Below, in pieces: positions 1 to 7,417 of a DNA stretch of 64,000 bases (position 1 is the first letter of the stretch; every line of letters begins with the position of its first letter). The notes beneath the pieces are model-generated. The model worked only from the letters and a program-made list of their open reading frames with translations. It was not told where the DNA came from and did no database searches. This DNA comes from Pleomorphomonas koreensis DSM 23070 (GTDB taxonomy: Bacteria; Pseudomonadota; Alphaproteobacteria; Rhizobiales; Pleomorphomonadaceae). Location of the stretch: NCBI RefSeq assembly GCF_000425185.1, contig NZ_AULH01000014.1, positions 1 to 64,000 on the forward strand, given 5' to 3'. The position numbers and the translations under genes are program-made.

Positions 1-455
1 CGTCCGCACGTCGATCAGCTCGATCGTGTCGGGCGCGTCCCTGAGCATGTCCCTGAGTTCGCTCCAGCCGATGATTGCGCAGGGTGAAGATGCGCGGTGA
101 GCCGATGCCGGGGATCGGCGGCTTCAGCACCTCGGCGCCGGGCGACAGCAGCAGGCGATCGTAGGACTCGACCGTCTCCTCGCCGCTGTCGAGGTCGCGC
201 AGCGTCACGGTGCGGGCGGCGCTGTCGATCGACAGCGCCTCGGTACGCGAGCGGACATCGACGTGGTAGCGCGCCTCGAACATCTCCTCGGAGGTGACCA
301 GCAGCTTGTCGCGATCGGCAATGGCGCCGGAGATATGGTAGGGCAGTCCGCAGTTGGCGAAGCTGATGTAGGGGCCGCGCTCGACGAGCACGATCTCGGC
401 CTGTTCGTTGGCGCGACGAAGCCGCGCCGCCTGCCATGCAGCCGGCGTGGGCCAT
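1..455 (-). pseudogene. Remnant of CoA-disulfide reductase-like FAD enzyme with rhodanese domain
   Basis: Read on the minus strand, about 100 codons encode the FAD-domain signature of the CoA-disulfide reductase family (a stretch beginning ISFANCGLPYHISG, then the YDRLLLSPGAE segment). About 25 codons from the window edge the frame breaks. The next readable stretch (WSELRDML...IELIDVRT), one frame over, is the start of a rhodanese domain, so the NAD-binding and dimerisation parts are deleted. A second frameshift near 430 separates the N-terminal AGGA from ARLRR. The rhodanese part continues off the window. Family members are NAD(P)H-dependent disulfide or polysulfide reductases. This copy cannot make a full enzyme; a sequencing error would not explain the large deletion. 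Confidence 0.75.
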
Positions 456-552
456 TCCGGTTTCCTCACGAGGTGTCACGGCGCGGAGCGTATCCGGACA
501 GGCCGTCCCGGCCATCGGCAGACACTCGGTATCAAGCATTCCCACGTCTTTC

Positions 553-574
553 ATTATGGGTGTATGCTCATAAT
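553..574. promoter_or_regulatory. Inverted repeat in divergent intergenic region, candidate operator
   Basis: ATTATG and CATAAT arms are separated by 10 bases in an AT-rich patch that contrasts with the GC-rich surroundings. It lies between the minus-strand FAD/rhodanese remnant and the NifX-like gene starting at 639. The layout suggests an operator for a dimeric repressor serving both directions. No regulator that would bind it is adjacent, so the role is inferred from position only. Confidence 0.35.
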
Positions 575-638
575 TCGTCCGAATGTCCCTCGCGGCAACG
601 ATCGGGCGAGGTTACCTTCCAGTCAGCGGGAGCGTTCC

Positions 639-977
639 ATGAAGATCGTGTTCACCCTCAAAGGCGATGGCCGCGGCGGCCTCGTCGATCGCCGTTTCGG
701 ACGGGCCGAGACTTTCCTGGTCTACAACAGCGAAACGGGCGAACGGCGGCTGGTCGCCAACTCCGCCGTCGATGCCGCCATGGGCGCCGGTCTCAAGGCG
801 GCGGAAGCCATCGTCGCGCTGGGCGCTGTCGCGCTGGTCACCGGCGAGTGTGGCGTCAAGGCCCTGCACGCCCTCCATCGCGCCGGCGTCAAGGTCTACT
901 CCAGCGACAGCACCACCTTCGACGACGCCCTCGAAGACCTGCGGCAGGGCAACCTCCGCGAGGCGCAGCCGGCATGA
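639..977 (+). CDS. NifX/NifB-type dinitrogenase iron-molybdenum cofactor domain protein
   Basis: A 112-residue protein made of one NifX-like domain (PF02579-type fold). The opening pattern of a beta strand followed by GGLVDRRFGRAETFLVY matches the family signature, and the later TGECGVKALHAL segment is also typical. Such proteins bind or carry Fe-S or Mo-Fe cofactor precursors in nif clusters, but stand-alone copies occur with MinD-like ATPases in many anaerobes and have no settled function. The ATG at 639 is preferred because homology starts exactly there; the same frame is open further upstream to 408. The next gene, a MinD-like ATPase, overlaps its end by 4 bases but is broken, so this appears to be the only intact member of an eroding cluster. 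Confidence 0.8.
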   Translation: MKIVFTLKGDGRGGLVDRRFGRAETFLVYNSETGERRLVANSAVDAAMGAGLKAAEAIVALGAVALVTGECGVKALHALHRAGVKVYSSDSTTFDDALEDLRQGNLREAQPA

Positions 978-1287
978 GGATCGCCATTGCCTCGGGCACG
1001 GGCGGTACCGGCAAGATCCTGGTAGCGGGCAATCTGCCGGCCATCGCCGGCCGGTCCGTCACGCTGACCGGCTGCGCCATGCGCTGATCGTCATCGAACC
1101 GACCATGTCCGGCCTGCACGATCTCGACCGCCGTCTCGTCCTTATCAACCATTTCCCGGTGCCGGCCTCGGTCTGCCTCAACAAATGGGACATCGCCGCG
1201 GAGAAGAGCGCCGCGGAAGCCGTCGTCGCCTCGGCCGGCGACATCCGCGCGGTCCGGCAAAAGCCGGCCGGGACAACCGGCCTTTGA
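974..1287 (+). pseudogene. Remnant of MinD/Mrp-superfamily P-loop ATPase
   Basis: The ATG overlaps the NifX-like stop (ATGA). The first 37 codons give an N-terminus typical of ferredoxin-containing MinD-like ATPases, but the expected GKGGTGKT P-loop reads GTGGTGKI, losing the signature lysine and the threonine. The frame stops at 1087. In another frame the C-terminal part of the same family follows at once (ALIVIEPTMSGLHDLDRR..., then PASVCLNKWDI). The whole middle, including the usual ferredoxin insert, is missing. This is therefore an internally deleted, frameshifted and active-site-mutated gene. In related clusters these ATPases sit beside NifX-like proteins, which supports an originally functional pair. 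Confidence 0.8.
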
Positions 1288-1449
1288 CAGATTCGACGGA
1301 TTGGCGGCCAAGACAGGAACAGCCAGGGCCGATGCCGCGCCTGATGGCCGCCCCGGCCTCATCGATCGGCGTGTCGCCGCCTGCATCCCTCCACCGGGCA
1401 GAGCGCTCGTTGCGTCGTGATCTCACCCGGTCAACACATCCGAAACAAC

Positions 1450-1476
1450 TTGCCCGGAAGGCAGCCTTCCGGGCAA
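1450..1476. terminator. Strong hairpin after the thioredoxin-reductase-like gene
   Basis: A perfect 12-bp stem (TTGCCCGGAAGG / CCTTCCGGGCAA) with a 3-base loop lies 34 bases past the stop of the minus-strand flavoprotein gene. There is no clear T-run, so it may act as a 3' stabiliser or a factor-dependent end. Confidence 0.6.
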
Positions 1477-1509
1477 TGCCAACGGACAAGAAAGCGGACG
1501 ATACCGGCC

Positions 1510-2757
1510 TCAGGCGGTGACAGGCTCCGCGACGAGGCCATCCAGCACCCGCATGATGGATGCCCGGTCCGTCTGGATGGACCGCGTCACGACCTGACCA
1601 TCCTTGGTGAACACGAAGGATGGCGGCTGGGCCGCCCCGAGGCGGGCGGACAAACATACGGACTTGTAGGTGTCGACCAGGCTGAGCTTGACCCGCCCGT
1701 CATAGTGCTGCTCGATCTCCTGAACCATCGGCAGCAGGTCGCGCGACGCTTCGTCGATGGCCGAATAGACGAAGACCAGCCCCGGCTTTTCCTTCTGCAT
1801 CAACTGCTTTTCGAAGATGTGCATTTCCGCGACGTAGCGCTCCACTTCGTAGCCGGCGGTGGCTCCGTCGCCGACCGCCGTCGCCACCTGGCGCAGGCAG
1901 GTCTGGCGGACGTCGCCGGCCGCGAAGACGCCATCGACGTTGGTGCGCATATGCGGATCGGTGGGAATGTAGCCGCGGTCGGTGAGGTTGATCTGCCCCT
2001 TGAACATCTCGGTCGCCGGCAGATAACCGATGAAGTAGAAGCAACGATCGGCGTCGATGACTTCCAGCTCGTTCTTCTTGGTATTTCGCAACACCACCCG
2101 TTCCAGGCGTGCGCTGCCCTCGAAATGATCGACCACCGTGTTCCAGTGGAACTCCATCTTGGGGTTGGCCAGCGCTTCCTCCTGGGCGACGGCATTGGCG
2201 TCCATGTGGCCCTCTTCGTGCAGGACCGACATGATCACCTTGTCGGCGAACTTGGTGAGGAAGAGGGCTTCCTCCACCGCCGCGTCGCCGGAGCCGATCA
2301 CCACCACCGTCTTGCCGACGCACTGGGCGGCGTCGCAGGTGGCGCAGAAGGAAATGCCCTTGTCGTAGAGATAGTCGCTCTCGCCGGGAACGCCGAGCAG
2401 GCGCGGCTTGCCGCCCGTCGCGATGATCACCGACCTGGCATGGTAGACCGTACGGAAGGTCTCGATCGTCTTGTCGTCGCCCGTCAGGTTGACGGCCTTG
2501 ACGGGCGTGTTCTTGATTTCCAGGCCGAAGTGCCGGGCCTGGGCCTCGAACAGGTGCATCAGCTCGAGGCCGGTGGTGCCTTCGGGGAAGCCGGGATAGT
2601 TGACGATCTCGTTGGTGTAGGTGGCGAGCCCGCCGAGCAAGGCCCGTTCGAACAGGACGGCCTTGAGACGTGCCCGGCCGGCGTAGATTCCCGCCGTCAG
2701 TCCGGCCGGCCCACCGCCGATGATGACGACATCGTAGTGGAGATGCTGCTTTTCCAT
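1510..2757 (-). CDS. Thioredoxin-reductase-like FAD protein with degenerate thioredoxin tail
   Basis: 415 residues. Residues 8-30 carry the FAD-binding GGGPAG glycine motif, C138-A-T-C141 is the redox-active disulfide of the thioredoxin reductase class, 152-160 hold the NAD(P)H-binding GSGDAA motif, and the family's GDV motif is near 281. Residues from about 326 form an extra C-terminal domain with a thioredoxin-like pattern (strand FVYSAID, then helix, then SFVFTKDGQVV), but SAID replaces the CxxC site. The protein probably transfers electrons from NAD(P)H to a small thiol carrier; the tail may be a docking domain. It is last in the minus-strand set after the TusA-like and YeeE-type genes, so a sulfur-compound substrate is likely. 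The ATG at 2757 fits the first motif. Confidence 0.85.
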   Translation of the reverse strand: MEKQHLHYDVVIIGGGPAGLTAGIYAGRARLKAVLFERALLGGLATYTNEIVNYPGFPEGTTGLELMHLFEAQARHFGLEIKNTPVKAVNLTGDDKTIETFRTVYHARSVIIATGGKPRLLGVPGESDYLYDKGISFCATCDAAQCVGKTVVVIGSGDAAVEEALFLTKFADKVIMSVLHEEGHMDANAVAQEEALANPKMEFHWNTVVDHFEGSARLERVVLRNTKKNELEVIDADRCFYFIGYLPATEMFKGQINLTDRGYIPTDPHMRTNVDGVFAAGDVRQTCLRQVATAVGDGATAGYEVERYVAEMHIFEKQLMQKEKPGLVFVYSAIDEASRDLLPMVQEIEQHYDGRVKLSLVDTYKSVCLSARLGAAQPPSFVFTKDGQVVTRSIQTDRASIMRVLDGLVAEPVTA

Positions 2758-2803
2758 GGTTTTCGTCTTTCTGGCCGCACCGGGCCACCGTTTGGGGCCG
2801 GGG

Positions 2804-3508
2804 TCAGGACTGCGACGTCTTGCGCTTGTTCCACCAGTCGGCGGCGAGCCAGATGGCGAACAGCAACCCGAACTGGACCACGAGCGCCGGCAGGAAGCCG
2901 CCGAGCATGGCCGGCAGATAGACGGTGTCGGCGAGATTGACGCCGAGGAGGTCGCGCCAGATCGGCCAGCTTGCGGCGGCGAGGCCCGAGCCGGCAACGA
3001 AGGCCACCAGCGCGATCATGTTCTGAGCGTAGCCTTCGCCGACGCGCATCAGCGTACCCGACGCGCAACCGCCGGCGATGACGGCGCCGATGCCGAACAG
3101 GAAGGCTCCGATGGCGGTGTGAATGCCGACCGGCGCCAGATGGACGAGCTTCATGGCATCTGCCATGTCGCCGCTCTTGAGATAGGCGCCGAGTTGCAGG
3201 GCCGAGAAGCCGACGGTGCCGACGGCAAGGCCGACGACAACCGCCTTGGTGAGGCTGGTGCTGCCCGTCAGCACCGGATCGCGCATGGCGGCGGTGAAGC
3301 AGAACCGCGAGCGCTGGAGGGTCAGCCCGAGGGCGATGGAAATGGCCCAGGACAGGGCGAGCTTGGGCGAGCCGAGATAGAAGCCGAAGGCGATGATGGC
3401 GGCCAGCAGCAGCAGCGCGTAGGGGAGTTGCGACGGCGTGGGTTTGGCGACCGTCCGGGTCCGCTTGATGCGCGAGATGCCGGAGGTGTTGCCCGTGGTG
3501 GCGGTCAT
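2804..3508 (-). CDS. YeeE/YedE family transporter, half containing the RSRFCF and GGCASG motifs
   Basis: 234 residues, about five membrane segments. It carries RSRFCFTAAMRD and AGGCASGTLMRVGEG, the cysteine motifs of the first half of YeeE/YedE proteins, a family that includes the thiosulfate importer TsuA. In most relatives both halves form one chain of roughly 350-400 residues; here they are two genes 16 bases apart. The start at 3508 is chosen for a GGAGG site 10 bases upstream and because the longer frame is low-complexity. Alone it would be half a transporter, so it presumably pairs with the product of the neighbouring gene. Confidence 0.88.
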   Translation of the reverse strand: MTATTGNTSGISRIKRTRTVAKPTPSQLPYALLLLAAIIAFGFYLGSPKLALSWAISIALGLTLQRSRFCFTAAMRDPVLTGSTSLTKAVVVGLAVGTVGFSALQLGAYLKSGDMADAMKLVHLAPVGIHTAIGAFLFGIGAVIAGGCASGTLMRVGEGYAQNMIALVAFVAGSGLAAASWPIWRDLLGVNLADTVYLPAMLGGFLPALVVQFGLLFAIWLAADWWNKRKTSQS

Positions 3509-3524
3509 GAGGGTAGCCTCCGCT

Positions 3525-4112
3525 TCAGATGAAATACTTGACCAGCAGCCGGGAACCGACCGCCGCGCCGAGGAAGATGAAGACGATGAACACCCAGCCC
3601 TGGCCCGACAGCGACGGCAGGGCGGTGAACAGCGCGCCGATGTTGCAGCCAAAGGCCAGACGGGCCCCGAAGCCCATCAACAGGCCGCCGAGTATGGCAG
3701 CGACCGCCTGCTTGCCGGATTTCAGCCCCTTGAAGCGGGCCTGGCTGGCCAGCAGCACCGAGAGGAAGGCGCCGGCAATGATCCCCAGGTTCATGATCGA
3801 GGCGGGGTCGGTGAGGAAGTTGAAGCCCTCGCCGTTGAAGGCTTTGGCGACCTCGGTGAAATAGGCCCAGTTGTGGGCGTCGCCGCCGACGCCGTTCCAG
3901 ATCCAGCCGGCCCAGTAGGCGAAGGCGGTGGTGACGCCCCAGCCCTTGCCGGTCGAGGCGATCAAGGCGATGTTCAGCAGCGCCAGGATCACCGCGCCGG
4001 TGACATAGGTCCAGGGATTGACGAACAGATCCTTGAAGACGGCGTTGTTGCGCAGGCCGCCCGATCCGGCGGCGTTGGCGTCCCGCCCGGTGGTGGAAGA
4101 CAGATTTGTCAT
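3525..4112 (-). CDS. YeeE/YedE family transporter, half containing the GCN motif
   Basis: 195 residues with about four membrane segments. It contains the VTTAFAYWAGW segment and LLMGFGARLAFGCNIGAL, the cysteine motif of the second half of fused YeeE/YedE proteins. It lies 16 bases before the gene for the other half. Together they should make one inner-membrane pore for thiosulfate or a similar sulfur anion. The gene order is reversed relative to domain order in the fused proteins. The ATG at 4112 gives a short soluble N-terminus before the first hydrophobic segment. The gap to the upstream TusA-like gene is 178 bases. Confidence 0.87.
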   Translation of the reverse strand: MTNLSSTTGRDANAAGSGGLRNNAVFKDLFVNPWTYVTGAVILALLNIALIASTGKGWGVTTAFAYWAGWIWNGVGGDAHNWAYFTEVAKAFNGEGFNFLTDPASIMNLGIIAGAFLSVLLASQARFKGLKSGKQAVAAILGGLLMGFGARLAFGCNIGALFTALPSLSGQGWVFIVFIFLGAAVGSRLLVKYFI

Positions 4113-4290
4113 GAGGGTTCTCCCGGAAGTCAGCGACGACCTGCCGCCGCGGCCGGCTTCGCCCGACGTGCCGGGGAGGAGGCCGGCGGACATTCCAAGC
4201 CCAGGGCGCCGCGATGCAGCGTCGCCATCGGGTCATGAAGCTCGTTGCCGGTTTCCGATCGGTCTCGTTCGGGGAAGCGGTGCGCGTCGG

Positions 4291-4518
4291 TCAGTGCGCC
4301 TTTTCGATGACGATTTCCCAGCGGCCGGTTTCGACCTCATCGATCTCGAAGTTGTGGCCTTCCTTGTCGGCCCATTCGGGAATGTTCTTCATGGCGCAGG
4401 AATGGTCGATCTGAACGATCAGCACATCGCCGACCGCCAGGCCGGCGAGGGCCTTCTGGGTGCGGACCAGCGGCACCGGGCAGGCCTCGCCCAGGCAATC
4501 GAGAGTCTGTTCGGCCAT
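4291..4518 (-). CDS. TusA/YeeD-like sulfur carrier protein
   Basis: 75 residues. The TusA signature CPVPLVRT places the persulfide-carrying cysteine at C13; a second cysteine, C41 in the DHSCAMKNIPEWA segment, is typical of versions encoded next to YeeE-type transporters. Such proteins accept sulfur from, and can be needed for, thiosulfate uptake by the YeeE/TsuA partner. The ATG at 4518 follows a GGAAAG ribosome site closely; an in-frame ATG seven codons earlier is less likely. It is the first gene of the minus-strand sulfur set (then two transporter halves and a flavoprotein). Confidence 0.9.
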   Translation of the reverse strand: MAEQTLDCLGEACPVPLVRTQKALAGLAVGDVLIVQIDHSCAMKNIPEWADKEGHNFEIDEVETGRWEIVIEKAH

Positions 4519-4602
4519 GGTTCTTTCCTTCCGTGTCATGGGCCGGCGGCTCTTGCCGGCTTTGGGGATCAGCTCGTGAAGTCGATCCTACGGTGAGGAA
4601 AT

Positions 4603-4623
4603 ATCAGCCGAAATTGGGCTGAT
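4603..4623. promoter_or_regulatory. Inverted repeat upstream of the TusA-like gene
   Basis: ATCAGCC and GGCTGAT arms with a 7-base loop lie 85-105 bases upstream of the TusA-like start, in the only sizeable gap between the response regulator and the sulfur operon. It could be an operator for the adjacent TtrR-like regulator or part of the terminator of its gene. No T-run follows on either strand, which slightly favours the operator reading. Confidence 0.4.
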
Positions 4624-4643
4624 CCCCCTGGCGGTTAGGGGGT
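4624..4643. promoter_or_regulatory. CCCCCT...AGGGGG inverted repeat, candidate response-regulator site
   Basis: A 6-bp inverted repeat (CCCCCT, seven bases, AGGGGG) directly adjoins the ATCAGCC repeat. A similar GGGGTTACCCC lies at the end of the response regulator gene. Two dyads side by side about 100 bases upstream of the TusA-like gene fit a promoter-control region. The binding protein is not shown by the sequence. Confidence 0.35.
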
Positions 4644-4678
4644 GGCGGCAGGCCGGCTAGAGGATGACGGCAATGCGT

Positions 4679-5302
4679 CTAGGGGTTACCCCCCAGACAG
4701 GACGAGAACAGGCGGGCGAGTTCGACGGCCGACCGGACTTCCATCTTTTCCATGACGTTGTGCCGGTGGACCTCGACGGTCTTCACCGAGATGTCGAGTT
4801 CGGCCGCGATCGACTTGTTGGGCTTGCCCGCCACCACGAGATCGAGAACGGCCCGCTCTCTGGGCGTCAGGCGGTTCCGCCTTGCCTCAACCTCGGCACG
4901 CCGCCGGCGAAGCTGGGTTGCGGCGATGCTTTTCCGGATGGCGTCGCCGATACGGTCGAGCAGCATCTGGTCGTTCACCGGCTTTTCCAGGAACTCGACG
5001 GCACCGTCGCGGATGGCGCGCACAGCCATCGGCACGTCGCCGTGACCGGTGATGAAGACGATGCCGAGGGTCGTCCCTTCCGCCTTGAGCGCCTGTTGCA
5101 GGTCGAGCCCGCTCATGCCGGGCATCCGGACGTCGACCACCAGGCAGCCGGGGCGGTCGCGCCGGCCGCCGGCAAGGAAAGCCTCGGCGGAGGGGAAGGC
5201 GACGCACTCGTGGCCGACGCCGCCGATCAGGAAGACCAGGGAATCCCGCATGGCGGGGTCGTCGTCGACCACGAAGACCACCGGAGAAAGATCGGGTTCC
5301 AC
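4679..5302 (-). CDS. TtrR/FixJ-family response regulator
   Basis: 207 residues: a receiver domain (acidic VVDDDP motif near residue 13, phosphoacceptor D57 in CLVVDVRMPG, FITGH and EKPV motifs) followed by a LuxR-type helix-turn-helix (LTPRERAVLDLVVAGKPNKSIAAELDISVKTVEVHR). It starts with GTG at 5302, five bases after the sensor kinase stop and 9 bases after an AGGAG site, so the pair is co-transcribed. It is probably activated by the adjacent sensor and controls the downstream sulfur operon on the same strand, which is inferred from proximity and the TtrS-like sensor. Confidence 0.9.
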   Translation of the reverse strand: MEPDLSPVVFVVDDDPAMRDSLVFLIGGVGHECVAFPSAEAFLAGGRRDRPGCLVVDVRMPGMSGLDLQQALKAEGTTLGIVFITGHGDVPMAVRAIRDGAVEFLEKPVNDQMLLDRIGDAIRKSIAATQLRRRRAEVEARRNRLTPRERAVLDLVVAGKPNKSIAAELDISVKTVEVHRHNVMEKMEVRSAVELARLFSSCLGGNP

Positions 5303-5307
5303 GGCAG

Positions 5308-7053
5308 TTACTCCTGTGCGATGGGGAGCGAGAACGATAGCATCGTTCCGCCCTCCGGAAGATTTTCCCCGGTCAGCCGCCCGCCGTGCGCCTCGACAAT
5401 GCTGCGGCAGAGCGACAGTCCCAGTCCCAGCCCCTCCGGCTTGGTCGTGTAAAAGGCCTCGAACAGGCGTTCGCAGGTCTCCTGCGACATGCCCGGTCCG
5501 GTATCCCGCACCGAGACCATGAGAACGCCGTCCACCACCGTCGCCGACAGGCGGACCTGCCGCTCGTCGGTATCTTTCACGGCATCGACGGCGTTCTGCA
5601 GCAGGTTGAGGAGAACTTCCTCGATCTGTATGCGGTCGGCATTGACGCGGGGCAAGGGCATCTCGCAGGCATAGTCGAGCGTGACGCCCTGCCGCTCGGC
5701 CAGCGGCAGAAAGAAATCGAGCGTCTCTTCGAGGATCTCGCCGATATTCACCAGGGACGGCGACGGCGGACGCTTGCGGACGAAGTCGCGCATGCGGCGG
5801 ACGATGATCGCCGCCCGCTCGGCCTGGGCGACGATCTGGGTCATGCCCCCCTCGATCTCGGCCAGTTTGTGGCCATCGGCAAGACGGCGCTGGCAGCCGC
5901 GTGCATAGTTGACGATGGCCGCCAGAGGCTGGCTGATCTCGTGGGCGATGCTGCTGGCCATCTCGCCCATCAGCGACAGCCGGGCGGCGTGCTCCATCTT
6001 CTCGCGCTCCCGCCGGGTCTGCAGGTGGGCGGCATTGAGCTGCTGCGTCCTGAGGCGCACCAGATACTGCACCCTGGCGAGGCTGATCAGCGTCCAGGCC
6101 AGACAAAGGACGACCACCGCCACCCAGTGCCAGTTCTCCCTGGCCAACTGGTAGATGCTGCGCTGGCGCAGGTACTCGTAAGGGCCGATCTTCAGGGCAC
6201 GGAACACGGCATGGACGGGCTGGTAGTCGACGGGGACCGTCCAGCTGAGGCCGTTTTCGCCGGCCGGCATGGCCAGCAGAGCCTGCGCGACGCGCTTGGC
6301 GAGCGAATCCGGCGTCGACGCCAGCTTGGCGAACGGCCAGTCCGGATAGAGCGGCGTCGACACCTGGCAGCGAAGCCGTTCGGGTGTCCGCCCCTCGATC
6401 GCCACGAAATCGTCGCCGCGCAGGCGTCCGGCGGCCACCAGCCTCTCGAGGTAGCAGCCTCGGGCGATGCCGACATCGGCCCTGCCGTCGCGAACGGCCG
6501 CAAAGACCTTTTCGACCGGCTCGCCGACGAACTCCATCGAGCCGGCATCGGTGAACGGGTCGAAGCCCTGCTCGGCGAACTCCTTCCAGGCAACGCGGAA
6601 GCCGCCGAAGAGATCGGGGGCGATGGCAACAAGCCGCTTGCCCCGGAGATTGGCGAAGGAGGGGATGTCGGCGCGGCCCGCCCTGGTGAAGACGAGGCTT
6701 CCGATGGCGCTCGACGGGGCAGGGCCGCCGGCAAACTCCACGGTGGCAATGCGCGACACGCCGAATTCCGCTTCCAGCTCGATGTACTGGGCCGGATTGC
6801 CGATGATGAAGTCGACGCCCCCGTCCGCCAGAATCCGGCGGTAGGCGCCCTGATCGAGAACCCTCATCTCGAAGCGATAATCGGGCAGCGAGATGGAAAG
6901 CTGATGGAGTGTCGCCCCCCAGCTGTATTCGGCGCCGTCGATGTCGCGCGGTGCAATGACGCCGATGCGGACCGTCGGCCGTTCGTCGGCCCACCCCGGT
7001 CCGACAGCGGCTCCCAGGCACAGAATCAGCAGCATGATCGTCAAGTTGCGCAT
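5308..7053 (-). CDS. TtrS-like sensor histidine kinase with PhnD-type periplasmic domain
   Basis: 581 residues. Residues 1-22 form a signal sequence; 27-290 a phosphonate-binding (PhnD-like) solute domain outside the membrane; 310-327 a membrane segment; H371 in SSIAHEISQPLAAI is the phosphoacceptor; the C-terminus has NLLQNAVDA, DTGPGM and GLGLGLSL ATP-binding motifs. Two periplasmic cysteines, in GCYLERL (C200) and LRCQVSTPLYPDW (C229), resemble the tetrathionate sensor TtrS. The family architecture senses oxyanions; with sulfur genes next door, tetrathionate or thiosulfate is the likely ligand, though not proven. Transcribed with the response regulator. Confidence 0.88.
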   Translation of the reverse strand: MRNLTIMLLILCLGAAVGPGWADERPTVRIGVIAPRDIDGAEYSWGATLHQLSISLPDYRFEMRVLDQGAYRRILADGGVDFIIGNPAQYIELEAEFGVSRIATVEFAGGPAPSSAIGSLVFTRAGRADIPSFANLRGKRLVAIAPDLFGGFRVAWKEFAEQGFDPFTDAGSMEFVGEPVEKVFAAVRDGRADVGIARGCYLERLVAAGRLRGDDFVAIEGRTPERLRCQVSTPLYPDWPFAKLASTPDSLAKRVAQALLAMPAGENGLSWTVPVDYQPVHAVFRALKIGPYEYLRQRSIYQLARENWHWVAVVVLCLAWTLISLARVQYLVRLRTQQLNAAHLQTRREREKMEHAARLSLMGEMASSIAHEISQPLAAIVNYARGCQRRLADGHKLAEIEGGMTQIVAQAERAAIIVRRMRDFVRKRPPSPSLVNIGEILEETLDFFLPLAERQGVTLDYACEMPLPRVNADRIQIEEVLLNLLQNAVDAVKDTDERQVRLSATVVDGVLMVSVRDTGPGMSQETCERLFEAFYTTKPEGLGLGLSLCRSIVEAHGGRLTGENLPEGGTMLSFSLPIAQE

Positions 7054-7370
7054 GGCCCGACTTTATAGCGGGCGACGGGATTTGCCATGCGTCCGATCCC
7101 CAAGCCGGTGCGGACAGGCGGCAGCGCATGCGGCGATCATGTCGACGGCAAAGCCCCGACGACGGGCGGCGTTCCATGGCTGCGGACGGACAGGTGCGTG
7201 TCCGCGCCGATGAAGCTCGGCGAGCGCCGCCACGCCCGCAGACTGCTACCCGATTTCACGCCTTAAGCAGGGACCTCGCGTATCCACCAACAGAGTCACG
7301 GTGCTCCGGACAGCGCTATGGCTCGCCACTTCCGAATGCTTACACGGCGACCCCAACAGTCCATTCAAGC
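7054..7370. other. Intergenic region without a recognised gene
   Basis: This stretch lies upstream of the sensor kinase. It should contain that operon's promoter, but I cannot point to convincing -35/-10 boxes. Short open frames here show no family resemblance. Confidence 0.5.
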
Positions 7371-7396
7371 AAAAAGCGCCCCGAAGGGCGCTTTTT
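7371..7396 (-). terminator. Rho-independent terminator of tRNA-Gly
   Basis: GCGCCC-CGAA-GGGCGC stem-loop (7376-7391) flanked by AAAAA on the left and TTTTT on the right. On the minus strand it follows the tRNA-Gly gene by about 20 bases and ends in a T-run, the classical form. Confidence 0.9.
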
Positions 7397-7417
7397 CGCA
7401 GTCGATTCTTGGAAAAA

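Noticed and set aside
15-554. 179-codon minus-strand open frame at the left edge
   Set aside because: The encoded protein is a frame-shadow; the homologous FAD-domain sequence lies in the neighbouring frame and is broken.
1288-1449. Possible continuation of the MinD-like ATPase beyond 1287
   Set aside because: I could not match the translated sequence in any frame to the family's C-terminus with confidence.
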